This document shows, one piece after another, positions 44,375 through 54,072 of a DNA stretch of 64,000 bases. This DNA comes from Nostoc sp. B(2019) (GTDB lineage Bacteria > Cyanobacteriota > Cyanobacteriia > Cyanobacteriales > Nostocaceae): the NCBI RefSeq assembly GCF_010091925.1, contig NZ_WVID01000008.1:233398-297397 (forward strand), written 5' to 3'. The notes below the pieces were generated by a model. It saw only the letters and a program-made list of their open reading frames with translations. It made no database searches and was not told the origin of the DNA. Position 1 is the first letter of the stretch. Every line of letters starts with the position of its first letter. A program made the translations under genes and the position numbers.

Positions 44375-44820
44375 GGTGTTGATAAAGTAAGTAAAAAATT
44401 GAAAAGTTCTAAACGTTTTAGTTTTCTTTAAAAAAATCTGAGCTATCTTGTAGTGTTAGTTTTGCTACTAGTGCTTCAATTTTTTATAGAATAACTTCAA
44501 GAATTATCTAAATGGCTCTATCTATAGAGTGGATTTTTACTTCTATCTCTAGATAGAATGTAAAAGAATAAATTTACTGAAAATTCATCATTTAATGTTA
44601 AGGTTTACTGAATATTTATAGGCAAAACAATAAATAAAATATATACATATACCCAAATAGGTATAGGCAAAAAGAAATAGTGCAACTTAAGTATTCCTGA
44701 TATTTTTATTCACCAACTTGATTACAACAAAGTGAAGATTAAAAAGGTAAAACGACATCAGGCTAATTTCGGTGGCACACTAGTTTTACACTCAGCAAAT
44801 ACTTTCTTCATCTCTACCTT
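44375..44820. other. Divergent intergenic region, AT-rich
   Basis: This 446-bp stretch lies between the minus-strand membrane protein gene and the plus-strand oxidoreductase gene. It is strongly AT-rich with small repeats of TCTATCTATAGA type near 44518-44556. No gene or clear operator was seen. Confidence 0.4.
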
Positions 44821-47046
44821 ATGTTGCCTAAACCCAAAAAGCGTTGGACACCTGCAAACTGGGCAAGTTGGAAGCCTTTCGGCATTGGCGAACAGTACCC
44901 TAACAATTACTGGGAAGTCTTTCGAGCCATTTGGCTATCTCGTGACCAACTACCCTATGCGTGGAACATTCTAGACAAAGGTGTTTGTGATGGTTGCGCT
45001 TTAGGAACAACCGGAATGAAAGATTGGACATTAGATGGCATCCATCTCTGCAATGTCCGGCTGCGGTTGTTGCGGATGAATACCATGCCAGCTTTTGACC
45101 CTGCACTGCTAAAAGATGTCTCACAGTTACAAAAGCAAAAAAGCGCCCAATTACGAGACTTAGGACGGCTTCCCTACCCGATGATGCGTCAACGTGGGGA
45201 AAAAGGCTTTCGCCGTGTTAGCTGGGATGAGGTTTTGGAGGTAATTGCTAGTCGTATCCGCGCTACCACACCAGACCGCCTCAGCTTTTACGTTACCAGT
45301 CGCGGCACTGTTAACGAAACTTATTACGCCACCCAAAAAGCTGTGCGAGCAATGGGAAGTAATAATATTGATAACGCTGCCCGTATTTGTCATTCTCCCA
45401 GTACAGCAGGGCTAAAAGCTGCTCTCGGTGCGGCGGCTACCACCTGTTCTTATAAAGACTGGATTGGTACTGATTTGTTAGTCTTTATTGGCTCTAATGT
45501 TGCTAATAATCAGCCTGTCACAGTAAAGTATCTCCACTACGCCAAAAAAGCCAGCACCAAAATTGTGGTAATTAATACTTACCGTGAGCCAGGAATGGAA
45601 CGCTACTGGGTTCCCTCGATTCCAGAAAGTGCCCTTTTTGGTACCAAGTTTGCTGAAGATTTCTTTTTGGTGAACATGGGCGGAGACATAGCATTTTTAA
45701 ATGGCACAATTAAGCATATAATTGCCAACGGTTGGGTAGACCAGTCATTTATTGACTTACATACAGCTGGGTTTGCAGAACTCAAAGCTTCACTAGAAAG
45801 CCAATCTTGGGAAGATTTAGAGCGGCTTTCGGGAGCATCTCGTGATGAAATGTATGCTTTTGCCAAAATGGTTGGGGACGCCAACAAAGCTGTATTTGTT
45901 TGGAGCATGGGCATTACTCAGCATGAATGTGGTGAAGATAATGTGCGGAGTATCATCAACCTTGCTCTCACCAAAGGTTTTGTCGGTCGGGAAGGCTGCG
46001 GTTTGATGCCGATTCGCGGTCATTCTGGGGTACAGGGTGGTGCAGAGATGGGATGTTACGCAACTGTCTTTCCTGGTGGTAAGTCCATCACTCCAGAAAA
46101 TGCTGCACAGTTAAGCCAGCGTTGGGGTTTTGAAGTGCCAGTAAGTAAAGGTTTAATTGCTCCAGAAATGATTGATGCAGCACATCGGGGAAAATTAGAT
46201 GTGTTGTTCTCCGTGGGGGGGAATTTTTTGGAGGTGTTACCAGAACCCGATTATGTAGAAGGTGCGCTGAAGCAAATACCACTACGAGTGCATGTAGATA
46301 TTGTTCTCTCTAGTCAGATGTTAGTGGAACCAGCTGACATGGTGGTACTTTTACCTGCCACTACTCGCTACGAAATGCCTGGGGGAGTAACGGAAACTAA
46401 CACCGAACGCCGAGTAATTTTTAGCCCGGAAATTCAGGGGCCACGCATTGGAGAAGCGCGTCCAGAATGGGAGGTGTTTATGGAGTTGGCAAGGCGGGTG
46501 CAACCAGATTTGGCAGACAAGCTGAGTTTTGCTGACACCGCTGCTATACGTCAAGAAATTGCCCAAATTGTCCCACAATATGCTGGTATTCAACACTTGC
46601 AGCAAGCTGGCGACCAATTTCAGTATGGCGGCTCACATTTGTGCTTTGGTTGGAATTTTCCCACACCAGATGGAAAGGCGCACTTTGGGATATTATTGCC
46701 ACCACAAATTGAATTACCAGAAGGCTGTTTTTTAGTAGCAACGCGCCGGGGTAAGCAGTTCAATAGTATGGTGCAAGAACGCAAGGATGCAATAACTGGG
46801 GCAGTCCGCGAGGCAGTGTTAATGAATGCAGAGGATGCGGTAGAGTTGGGATTACAAGATGGCGATCGCATAATTCTCAAAAATGATTTAGGCGAGTTAC
46901 ACGGGGAAGTTTATATCGCACCAATTCAATCAGGCAACTTGCAAGTACATTGGCCAGAAGGGAATGTGCTATTGGATAAAAGTAAGCGATCGCTTGAAGG
47001 TGTGCCTGATTATAATGCAGTAGTACGCTTGGAAAAACAAACCTAA
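44821..47046 (+). CDS. FdhF/YdeP-type molybdopterin oxidoreductase
   Basis: This 741-residue protein of the DMSO-reductase superfamily belongs to the FdhF/YdeP group. It has three N-terminal cysteines, C56 and C59 (GVCDGCALG) and C77 (GIHLCNVRL), and no obvious fourth ligand for a 4Fe-4S cluster. A cysteine in ARICHSPSTAG (C190) sits where formate dehydrogenases have Sec or Cys as Mo ligand. It shows molybdopterin-guanine dinucleotide motifs (IGSNVANNQPV, MGITQHECGEDNVRSI) and the C-terminal domain ATRRGKQFNSM. It is followed by fdhD. Formate is not a proven substrate for this group. Confidence 0.88.
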   Translation: MLPKPKKRWTPANWASWKPFGIGEQYPNNYWEVFRAIWLSRDQLPYAWNILDKGVCDGCALGTTGMKDWTLDGIHLCNVRLRLLRMNTMPAFDPALLKDVSQLQKQKSAQLRDLGRLPYPMMRQRGEKGFRRVSWDEVLEVIASRIRATTPDRLSFYVTSRGTVNETYYATQKAVRAMGSNNIDNAARICHSPSTAGLKAALGAAATTCSYKDWIGTDLLVFIGSNVANNQPVTVKYLHYAKKASTKIVVINTYREPGMERYWVPSIPESALFGTKFAEDFFLVNMGGDIAFLNGTIKHIIANGWVDQSFIDLHTAGFAELKASLESQSWEDLERLSGASRDEMYAFAKMVGDANKAVFVWSMGITQHECGEDNVRSIINLALTKGFVGREGCGLMPIRGHSGVQGGAEMGCYATVFPGGKSITPENAAQLSQRWGFEVPVSKGLIAPEMIDAAHRGKLDVLFSVGGNFLEVLPEPDYVEGALKQIPLRVHVDIVLSSQMLVEPADMVVLLPATTRYEMPGGVTETNTERRVIFSPEIQGPRIGEARPEWEVFMELARRVQPDLADKLSFADTAAIRQEIAQIVPQYAGIQHLQQAGDQFQYGGSHLCFGWNFPTPDGKAHFGILLPPQIELPEGCFLVATRRGKQFNSMVQERKDAITGAVREAVLMNAEDAVELGLQDGDRIILKNDLGELHGEVYIAPIQSGNLQVHWPEGNVLLDKSKRSLEGVPDYNAVVRLEKQT

Positions 47047-47132
47047 TATTACCGCTTTCCCACTGCTACACTCAACTTAAAACCCACATTTGGTAGTAAT
47101 AGTTAAGTTAAGGTAATTCAATGTCAATTTAA

Positions 47133-47972
47133 ATGAATACCCAAACTAGTAGCAAAACCAAAGCCACTGTCTGGGTAGTGGAAAATGGCAAAATGCGTCT
47201 TCGCCAAGACCATCTCACCACCGAGGAACCCTTAGAAATTCGCCTTGTCCCTCTCCAGAAAACGGTAGCTGTTACCATGCGGACACCTGGAGCAGATTTT
47301 GAACTGGCTGCTGGTTTTCTCTATAGTGAAGGAGTCATTAGCTGTAAGAAAGATATCCAACGCATGAGCTACTGTGTGGATGACTCAGTTGATGGTGAGC
47401 AGCGCTACAACATCGTAAATGTGGAACTGAGAGATGGGTTAATTCCAGATTTACAACCTTTGGAGCGTCACTTTTACACTTCCAGCGCTTGTGGAGTTTG
47501 CGGTAAAGCTAGCCTTGAGGCTTTGCGTATGCGTGGTTGTCCAGTGATTCCCGCAGGTTTAAAGGTTATGCCGGAAATCATTTACAGCCTACCGGATAAG
47601 CTCCGCGCTGCTCAAGGTATTTTCACTGCTACAGGGGGTTTACACGCTGCGGCTACCTTCAATGCTCAAGGACAACTGTTAAACTTGCGGGAGGATGTTG
47701 GGCGTCACAATGCTTTGGATAAATTGATTGGTTTGGCGTTGCTCAGTGATGAATTGCCTCTAAATAATCATATTGTTATGGTTAGTGGACGCTCTAGTTT
47801 TGAGATTTTACAAAAGTCTACAACTGCTGGAGTTCCGATTGTCTGTTCGGTTTCCGCTCCCAGCAGTTTGGCGGTGTCTGTGGCTAGAGAATTCGGAATA
47901 ACCTTAATTGGATTTCTGCGCGGAGAACGGTTTAATGTCTACACTGGTTGGGATAGGATAAATGCTGCTTAA
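47133..47972 (+). CDS. fdhD: Formate dehydrogenase accessory sulfurtransferase
   Basis: FdhD passes sulfur from IscS to the molybdenum cofactor of formate-dehydrogenase-type enzymes. The 279-residue protein has EEPLEIRLV, TPGADFELAAGFLYSEGVI, the sulfur-transfer CxxC at C120-C123 (SSACGVCGKASLEAL), TGGLHAAA, EDVGRHNALDKLIG and SGRSSFEILQKSTTAGVPIV. It lies 86 bp behind the oxidoreductase gene, and a shared transcript is likely. Confidence 0.95.
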   Translation: MNTQTSSKTKATVWVVENGKMRLRQDHLTTEEPLEIRLVPLQKTVAVTMRTPGADFELAAGFLYSEGVISCKKDIQRMSYCVDDSVDGEQRYNIVNVELRDGLIPDLQPLERHFYTSSACGVCGKASLEALRMRGCPVIPAGLKVMPEIIYSLPDKLRAAQGIFTATGGLHAAATFNAQGQLLNLREDVGRHNALDKLIGLALLSDELPLNNHIVMVSGRSSFEILQKSTTAGVPIVCSVSAPSSLAVSVAREFGITLIGFLRGERFNVYTGWDRINAA

Positions 47973-48014
47973 AGAAACATAGGCAAAAGTAAATCTGAGA
48001 AACAGGTAATTAAT

Positions 48015-48551
48015 ATGACAGATTTTCAAATCAAAGGAATCAACCATATTGCTTTGGTATGTAAAGATATGGCACGAACCGTAGACTTTTATACCAATAT
48101 TTTGGGCTTAAAGTTAATCAAAACGATTGCTTTACCAGATGGTGGACAGCATTTCTTTTTTGACATTGGTAATGGAGATGCTTTGGCTTTTTTCTGGTTC
48201 CCCTCAGCACCGCAAGCTGCACCTGGTATTGCATCTGTGGGACTTGATGCCTTTCAGACTGGTAATGCAACCACCGCACATGGCTCATTAAATCATTTGG
48301 CGTTTAACGTTCCACTGGAAAAAGTTGAGGAGTATAGAGAAAAACTGATTGCCAAAGGTATACAAACGACTCCTGTTTTACACCATGCAGATGTCCCTTC
48401 TGGCTATACTCCAGAAGTTGACGAAAATACATTTATTTCCTCAATTTATTTCTTTGATCCTGATGGTATTTTGTTAGAGTTTGCTGCAAATGTTCGCTCT
48501 TTGGGTGATCCTGTGCGAGATCTGCAACATCAACCAGCTACAGCAAAGTAA
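48015..48551 (+). CDS. VOC family (glyoxalase/dioxygenase fold) protein
   Basis: This 178-residue protein has two vicinal-oxygen-chelate half modules: GINHIALVCKDMARTVDFYTNILGLK with a metal His, then SLNHLAFNVPLEKVEEYREK and a C-terminal FFDPDGILLEFAANV with a metal Glu. It is likely a metal-dependent lyase or dioxygenase; the substrate is unknown. A potential start GTAATTAATATG with poor ribosome-binding site. It follows fdhD by 42 bp and may be in the same operon. Confidence 0.85.
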   Translation: MTDFQIKGINHIALVCKDMARTVDFYTNILGLKLIKTIALPDGGQHFFFDIGNGDALAFFWFPSAPQAAPGIASVGLDAFQTGNATTAHGSLNHLAFNVPLEKVEEYREKLIAKGIQTTPVLHHADVPSGYTPEVDENTFISSIYFFDPDGILLEFAANVRSLGDPVRDLQHQPATAK

Positions 48552-48716
48552 CTGAAAAGGGGTGTTATTTGTGGGATGATTTATCGGGCTACGCCCCGCT
48601 ACGCTAAAACGCAGAGGCGCAGAGAGGAGGAGTTTTAAATCCTAAAAAGAACTATCATGTTATGGTGGCTAGATATATGGAAAAACGATATTTTACAAGG
48701 GCAATATTTGGTAAGT

Positions 48717-49094
48717 ATGGGTTTCCAATATACTGACGCGATCGCCACTATAGCATCGATTAATTTTGAGAATTTGGTAAGTTTTTATACCAATTTACTA
48801 AGGCAAAAACCAGTAACTCTAATTCCGAATATTTATGCTGAGTTTCATTTGGCTAGTCTGCGATTAGGTATTTTTAAACCAAAGCAGCAACACGAATCTG
48901 AGTTTGCAAATATCGCCAAAAGTAAGATAAGTTTGTGTTTAGAGGTGAGTAACTTGGAAGATGCGATCGCTCACCTGACCGATTTAGGCTATCCCCCACC
49001 AGGAAATATTTCTATTGCTTCCCACGGCAGAGAAATTTATGCTTATGACCCCGATGGTAATCGTCTAATTTTACATCAAGCGCAAAGTTATTAG
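48717..49094 (+). CDS. VOC family protein, small
   Basis: This single-module VOC protein of about 125 residues reads MGFQYTDAIATIASINFENL, FYTNLLRQKP, LRLGIFKPK, LCLEVSNLEDAIAHLTDLGY and ends AYDPDGNRLILHQ. The first metal His is not obvious. I chose ATG 48717; the frame starts at 48657 but that extension lacks homology. It is distinct from the preceding VOC gene. Confidence 0.75.
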   Translation: MGFQYTDAIATIASINFENLVSFYTNLLRQKPVTLIPNIYAEFHLASLRLGIFKPKQQHESEFANIAKSKISLCLEVSNLEDAIAHLTDLGYPPPGNISIASHGREIYAYDPDGNRLILHQAQSY

Positions 49095-49131
49095 TCTTTA
49101 CTAATGACAAATAATAAATGAAAAATGACAA

Positions 49132-50013
49132 ATGGCTATAACTCAAAACTATAAATTAAATCTGATTCAATGGTATCCAGGTCACATTGCTAAAGCTGAA
49201 AAGAATCTCAAAGAACAGCTCAAGCGGGTAGATGTGGTTTTAGAGGTACGAGACGCCCGGATTCCTTTGGCGACTCACCATCCTCAAGTAGGTGAGTGGG
49301 TAGGGAGTAAGGCGCGAGTATTGGTACTCAACCGGGTAGATATGATTCCGCCGCAAGTGCGATCGCTTTGGATAGATTGGTTCAAGCGTCAGGGAGAAGT
49401 TCCCTATTTTACCAACGCTCAACATGGTAAAGGTATAGCAGAAATAATGCAGGCAGCGCAAGCCGCGGGGGTGGCACTTAATCAAAGAAGACGCGATCGC
49501 GGGATGTTACCTCGTCCAGTCCGCGCTGTGGTAATTGGTTTTCCCAATGTTGGTAAATCAGCTTTAATTAACCGTCTGTTGGGACGGCGAGTGGTAGAAA
49601 GTGCAGCCCGTCCTGGGGTAACTCGTCAACTGCGCTGGGTGCGAATTTCCGAGCATTTAGAACTCCTAGATGCTCCTGGTGTTATCCCTGCAAGAATGGA
49701 AGACCAAGAAGCAGCTTTGAAATTAGCGATATGTGATGATATCGGTGAAGCATCTTACGATAATCAATTAGTAGCAGCGGCACTAGTAGATTTACTGAAT
49801 TATCTAGAAGCTGTAGCGCCTGATTTATTACCGAAAAAACCATTACAGTCTCGCTACCATCTCGACTCTATATCCCACACTGGAGATGTCTATTTACACG
49901 CCTTAGCAGAGCATCGTTATAAAGGTGATGTAGAGCGAGCTGCAAGGCAACTTTTAACAGATTTTCGCAAGGGATTGCTGGGTACGCTTCCTTTAGAATT
50001 ACCGCCGAATTGA
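49132..50013 (+). CDS. RbgA/YlqF-type circularly permuted ribosome-biogenesis GTPase
   Basis: This 293-residue protein has permuted G motifs: G4 as NRVD (67-70), G1 as GFPNVGKS (136-143) and G3 as DAPG (180-183). The N-terminal QWYPGHIAKAEK and VLEVRDARIPLATHHP are hallmarks of YlqF/RbgA. It acts in late assembly of the 50S subunit. The C-terminal domain has the family stretches DLLNYLEAVAPD and AARQLLTDFRKGLLG. ATG 49132 gives a family-like start. Confidence 0.92.
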   Translation: MAITQNYKLNLIQWYPGHIAKAEKNLKEQLKRVDVVLEVRDARIPLATHHPQVGEWVGSKARVLVLNRVDMIPPQVRSLWIDWFKRQGEVPYFTNAQHGKGIAEIMQAAQAAGVALNQRRRDRGMLPRPVRAVVIGFPNVGKSALINRLLGRRVVESAARPGVTRQLRWVRISEHLELLDAPGVIPARMEDQEAALKLAICDDIGEASYDNQLVAAALVDLLNYLEAVAPDLLPKKPLQSRYHLDSISHTGDVYLHALAEHRYKGDVERAARQLLTDFRKGLLGTLPLELPPN

Positions 50014-50039
50014 GAAAGTGGGCAGAAAATCAAAAAGTG

Positions 50040-51527
50040 TTAATTTCTCATTTTTAATTGAGCTGCCCGCATCCTCACAATCAGCATAGTTCCAGATGTA
50101 AATAATATTCCTAATAATAGATTTTTCAGGCTGAGGTGTTTGCCACTTTCACTTATTAAAATACCTTCTAGCATCAGAGAAGGTATTAATATCCCGCCAT
50201 AAACTAATAACTTAGAAAACATCAACTTTGCTTTTGCTAGTAGAATTATTATGGCTAAGCCTACTCCTAAAGGTATAAAAGTTAGTGCATAGTAAAAAAC
50301 TTTCTGCTTTTTAGGAATTAAATCTAGTAAGTTAAAAGAGTAATAATTCTGTAAATTATCTACATAAACTTGAATAGTCGCTCTGGCATAAGTAACGACT
50401 ATGTGATGAGGGTTAGTGTCTACAAAAACATTAGGTATGTTCAGTTTCAACTCTGACCCATTTTCTCCAGTAATTGGCGTTCGTAGTCGAAAATCTAAAT
50501 TGTTTCCCTGCTGTGCTAGTGTCAAATTACGACGCTGAGAATTACCGGAGACTGAGACAATCCGGGCAGGGCCTAACTGGTCTTTGTTGGCAGTAGCAAC
50601 GGTAGTGCTGAGCGTAAATTCAGATGTTTTACTGATTCTTTTGCTGAGAGAGGTAACAGGAGTGGCTGTTTGTAGCCAATGACTAGAACCTAAAAAAGCC
50701 CCTTTACCTTCCTGAATATCTGAAGGCTGTCCTTGCCACAATAGTTCTGGCAGTTGTCCAGTCTGTTCTTTATAGCAACATTTATCATTTAATCGATAGG
50801 AAGCTAACAAAGAAGTACCAAGTTTATCAAAGTAACTTGAGTCAGCTAACCCCTGTGCTATTTCATTTGTTGATATGGCTCTATCAGTCATATAAACTTC
50901 AGATACATATCCTTGCCAAGGTCTATCTCCTGTGCGTTCGTTACCAATTGTTAGCGGATAATTGGCATCCCAATTACTCAGATTAGTGGTACTTTGCCAA
51001 AACAGCGAAATCAGAAAGGTCAGAAATATATATCCTAAAAAACAGGCTGCTATTTGTTTTTTGGAACGGCTAGACTTACTATTTTCTATATGCGCTACTG
51101 TGTTAGCAAAACTTTGATGATTCCATAGATAAAAGCAAATAAAACCTAACATTCCCCCAATCGTATTATTCATAATATCCGCTGGGGTGGGCGTTCTTGA
51201 AGGTAGGAATACTTGCAAGAATTCAACTGTTAGTGATAAGCCAGCGCTCACCAAGGTAGCTATGAAAATTTGTACAACTATTTTCATTCTGAGTCTCTGC
51301 AAAAGGCTGGTGAGACTGGAACCTACAGGTATAAACAGCAAAACATTATTTACTTGGTCTTGAAAATAACTGGTATTGTTAAAACTGGCAAAAAGTTTTG
51401 CCAAGGAGAAACTATCTGGAACTGAAAAATTAAAGGGATAAAGTGTAGCGAATAGTACTAATGATATGCTGGTAATAAAAATCAGCATATTAAAAGAGGC
51501 TTGATGAAAAATTTGGCGTTTATTCAT
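50040..51527 (-). CDS. VanZ-domain membrane protein with LamG-like insert
   Basis: This 495-residue protein has an N-terminal VanZ-like domain with about four helices (FATLYPFNFS, DQVNNVLLFIPVGSSL, VEFLQVFLPSRTPTPADIMNN TIGG). An extracytoplasmic LamG/concanavalin-like domain follows (about 190-390, NERTGDRPWQGYVSEVYMTD), then three C-terminal helices. VanZ-LamG fusions occur in cyanobacteria near envelope polysaccharide genes; the function is unknown. It is divergent from the cyclase gene. Confidence 0.82.
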   Translation of the reverse strand: MNKRQIFHQASFNMLIFITSISLVLFATLYPFNFSVPDSFSLAKLFASFNNTSYFQDQVNNVLLFIPVGSSLTSLLQRLRMKIVVQIFIATLVSAGLSLTVEFLQVFLPSRTPTPADIMNNTIGGMLGFICFYLWNHQSFANTVAHIENSKSSRSKKQIAACFLGYIFLTFLISLFWQSTTNLSNWDANYPLTIGNERTGDRPWQGYVSEVYMTDRAISTNEIAQGLADSSYFDKLGTSLLASYRLNDKCCYKEQTGQLPELLWQGQPSDIQEGKGAFLGSSHWLQTATPVTSLSKRISKTSEFTLSTTVATANKDQLGPARIVSVSGNSQRRNLTLAQQGNNLDFRLRTPITGENGSELKLNIPNVFVDTNPHHIVVTYARATIQVYVDNLQNYYSFNLLDLIPKKQKVFYYALTFIPLGVGLAIIILLAKAKLMFSKLLVYGGILIPSLMLEGILISESGKHLSLKNLLLGILFTSGTMLIVRMRAAQLKMRN

Positions 51528-52023
51528 AAGTTTTCATGTAATTTTTGTGCTTAGTAATCAACTTGTTTTCAATTACTAATTTTCATTAACATACGTTTAA
51601 ACGCAATGTTTAACTGTGCAAAAGATGAATACTGGTTTTATATTATTTACTCAGAGATAATTATGATCAATAAATCATGAAGAATTCATAGTTCTATTGT
51701 GAAGAACACATAAGTCCCTTTTAATTTACTGAAATAATGATGATTTTGATTAGTTTGGCAAAAAAATTCTGTAGTTTAAGATAGAGTTTTGCGGTTTCGG
51801 CAGTAGTATGGATTGTTCTTACTGCACAAGTTCTTGTTTGTAGCGATCGCCTGCTATTCTTCTTTATATATCTGAAGATAGTTTCTAAGTGATATTTACT
51901 ACATACAGTTGTCGTAATGCCGTTATCAGTGTCATAAAGAAAAGGTGAAGGGTTAACCCTTGGCGTATACGTGAGATTAAACTTGCTTGCGCCCCCAGCT
52001 TCCAGGATAGACATATCACACTC
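51528..52023. other. Divergent intergenic region
   Basis: This 496-bp AT-rich stretch lies between the VanZ gene and the adenylate cyclase gene. A minus-strand frame (51721-52014) has no family resemblance and I do not call it. One HIP1 site is present; no clear operator was found. Confidence 0.45.
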
Positions 52024-53700
52024 ATGACTGAACTCACGCTATGCCTACGAGAAGGAGATACCAAGACAACGGTTACAGTCGATCAAGATGTATTCACAAT
52101 TGGTCGGTTGCCAGAATGTGACTTGTATCTACCTTTTGTTGGAGTTTCCCGCAATCATGCACGGCTTGTTAGAACAGCTGTCGGTGTGTGGACGATTGAG
52201 GATCTGGGTAGCAAAAACGGGACGCAGGTGAATCAATGTATTATTCGCTGTCCTCAAGAGTTACATCATGGCGATGTTATCTGGTTGGGCAATGTTAGCC
52301 TAGCAGTGCTACTTGCCACTCCTGCGGTAAAGTTGACGCCTGAGTATGTGCTAGCTGAGGAAAATAATGAGCAGCGAACAATCTTTCGCAATGTCGAACA
52401 ACTACAACAGCAATGGATTGAAGCTGATAGCAAAGATGGCAATATCAGCAATAAGGACAAAACCATTGCCCGTCTCAAAGACTTAGTGGATATAGCTAAA
52501 AATCTCTGTGCTGCGGCGTCTATAGAAGAAATTTTCTCTCAGGTGCAACAAGTCGTTTTTCGTTACCTTGATAGTATTGACCGTTTAGCATTATTAATTG
52601 ATGTCAGTGGTTGCGGTCAGTTGGAGTTAGTCAATGCTGCTACTAGAAATATTTTCCAACAAAAACATCTTGCAGCTGATGGCAGTTGGATTAGTCGTAG
52701 TATTTGTCAAAAGGTATTTGAGGAAAAAGTTGTCATTCAAACGGCTGATACCCATAAGGATGAACGGTTTTCTAGTGAACACAGTATTTTGGTCAAAGGC
52801 ATTCGCAGCGCGATGGCAGTGCCTTTATGGGATGAAAATAAAGTTGTAGGCGTTCTTTATGCCGATGCCCATCTTTCTTCTTATCATTGGGCAAATGAAG
52901 GCGAGGAAGAACTCAGCTTTTTTTCGGCTTTAGCAAACCTTGTAGCTTCTAGTGTGCAACGTTGGTTGTTGGTAGAGAAACTCAGAACTGAAGAGGTGAT
53001 TCGTCACCGACTAGAACGCTATCATTCTCCAGCTGTGGTACAGCAGTTAATATCTGTAGGCGGTTTGCCGGGTGGTCGTTTAGCTCCCGCAGAGAGCGAA
53101 ATCAGCATTTTATTTGCGGATTTGGTCGGCTTTACGGCAATTTCTGAAAAGTTAACACCAACTGCGATCGCTCAATTATTAAATAATTTATTTGAAGAGA
53201 TGCTACAAGAAGTGTTCGGCTATGGCGGCACTTTGGATAAATATATCGGAGATTGTATTATGGCATTCTTTGGCGCTCCAGAGCCGCAACCAGATCACGC
53301 CGATCGCGCAACTGCTGCGGCTAAGGGAATGCTCACCCGTCTAGCACGTCTCAATGCCAATGGTTTTTGGCACGAACCTCTACAATTACGTATTGCGATA
53401 AACAGTGGTAAGGCTGTGGTGGGAGATGTTGGTAGTTCGCAGAGAGTAGACTATACGGCATTAGGCGCTACGATTAATCTTGCTGCTCGGATGGAAGCAG
53501 TCTGTCCCCCTGGTGAATGCATAATTAGCGAAGCCACTTATAAAATGCTTTCGCAACCTTCATACTTCCAAGAAATGGGGGATCATCGTTTCAAAGGTAT
53601 TGATCGATTGGTGAAGGTTTATCAAACGAAAATGCACCAAGAGTCATTTGTCATTAATCAAGATACAGAAATGCCAGGAACATCACATTATAATTACTAA
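52024..53700 (+). CDS. Adenylate cyclase with FHA and GAF domains
   Basis: This 558-residue protein has an FHA domain (about 5-90, FTIGRLPECDLYLPFVGVSR, NHARLV, GSKNGTQVN) that binds phosphothreonine. A GAF domain follows (about 160-320, ending GVLYADAHLSSYHWANEGEE), then a class III cyclase domain (about 355-540). Metal-binding Asp residues lie in ILFADLVGFTAISE and YIGDCIMAFFGAP. K in LDKYIGD and VDYTALGATINLAARME favour ATP over GTP. The output is cAMP, and inputs are a phosphoprotein and a GAF ligand. It is soluble. It is monocistronic, with a kinase of FHA-relevant type only distantly located. Confidence 0.93.
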   Translation: MTELTLCLREGDTKTTVTVDQDVFTIGRLPECDLYLPFVGVSRNHARLVRTAVGVWTIEDLGSKNGTQVNQCIIRCPQELHHGDVIWLGNVSLAVLLATPAVKLTPEYVLAEENNEQRTIFRNVEQLQQQWIEADSKDGNISNKDKTIARLKDLVDIAKNLCAAASIEEIFSQVQQVVFRYLDSIDRLALLIDVSGCGQLELVNAATRNIFQQKHLAADGSWISRSICQKVFEEKVVIQTADTHKDERFSSEHSILVKGIRSAMAVPLWDENKVVGVLYADAHLSSYHWANEGEEELSFFSALANLVASSVQRWLLVEKLRTEEVIRHRLERYHSPAVVQQLISVGGLPGGRLAPAESEISILFADLVGFTAISEKLTPTAIAQLLNNLFEEMLQEVFGYGGTLDKYIGDCIMAFFGAPEPQPDHADRATAAAKGMLTRLARLNANGFWHEPLQLRIAINSGKAVVGDVGSSQRVDYTALGATINLAARMEAVCPPGECIISEATYKMLSQPSYFQEMGDHRFKGIDRLVKVYQTKMHQESFVINQDTEMPGTSHYNY

Positions 53701-54072
53701 TTCGTAATTCGTAATTCATGGACAGTTCAACTCGATTTATTGATGGAGATAAAAAATATTATTCCTTTTTCATTTTTGGAGAATACTTGTTTTTTTCTCT
53801 GAATTTGTCTGCAAAAGCTCAATATAGAATATGTGTTTTGCTTATCATGGGTTGCTTTTATAGTCTGCCATATAGTTTTTTTGATTAAATTTTTTTAACG
53901 ATAAATACACGGTTATTCCGTATATTTTGTTTCTCAGTTAATTGCAAAATTGTAATATTAAGCCACCAATTCTTGGCTAAGAGACTAAAATTTAGATGGT
54001 AGCTTCCACACATATAGTATGTGTAACACTATGAAGTTTACCTGAAGCTATTTTTTAACGGGAGGTTAGGTA
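53701..54072. other. Intergenic stretch before the SSADH gene
   Basis: This 372-bp AT-rich stretch starts with a TAATTCG short repeat. It ends with GGGAGGTTAGGTA, a good ribosome-binding site before ATG 54073. No GTA-N8-TAC NtcA site was found by eye. Confidence 0.5.

Noticed and set aside
44732..44974. Plus-strand frame overlapping the FdhF-like gene
   Set aside because: It runs out of frame into a clear conserved gene.
51721..52014. Minus-strand frame of 97 codons before the cyclase gene
   Set aside because: No recognisable protein features; it covers the divergent promoter region.
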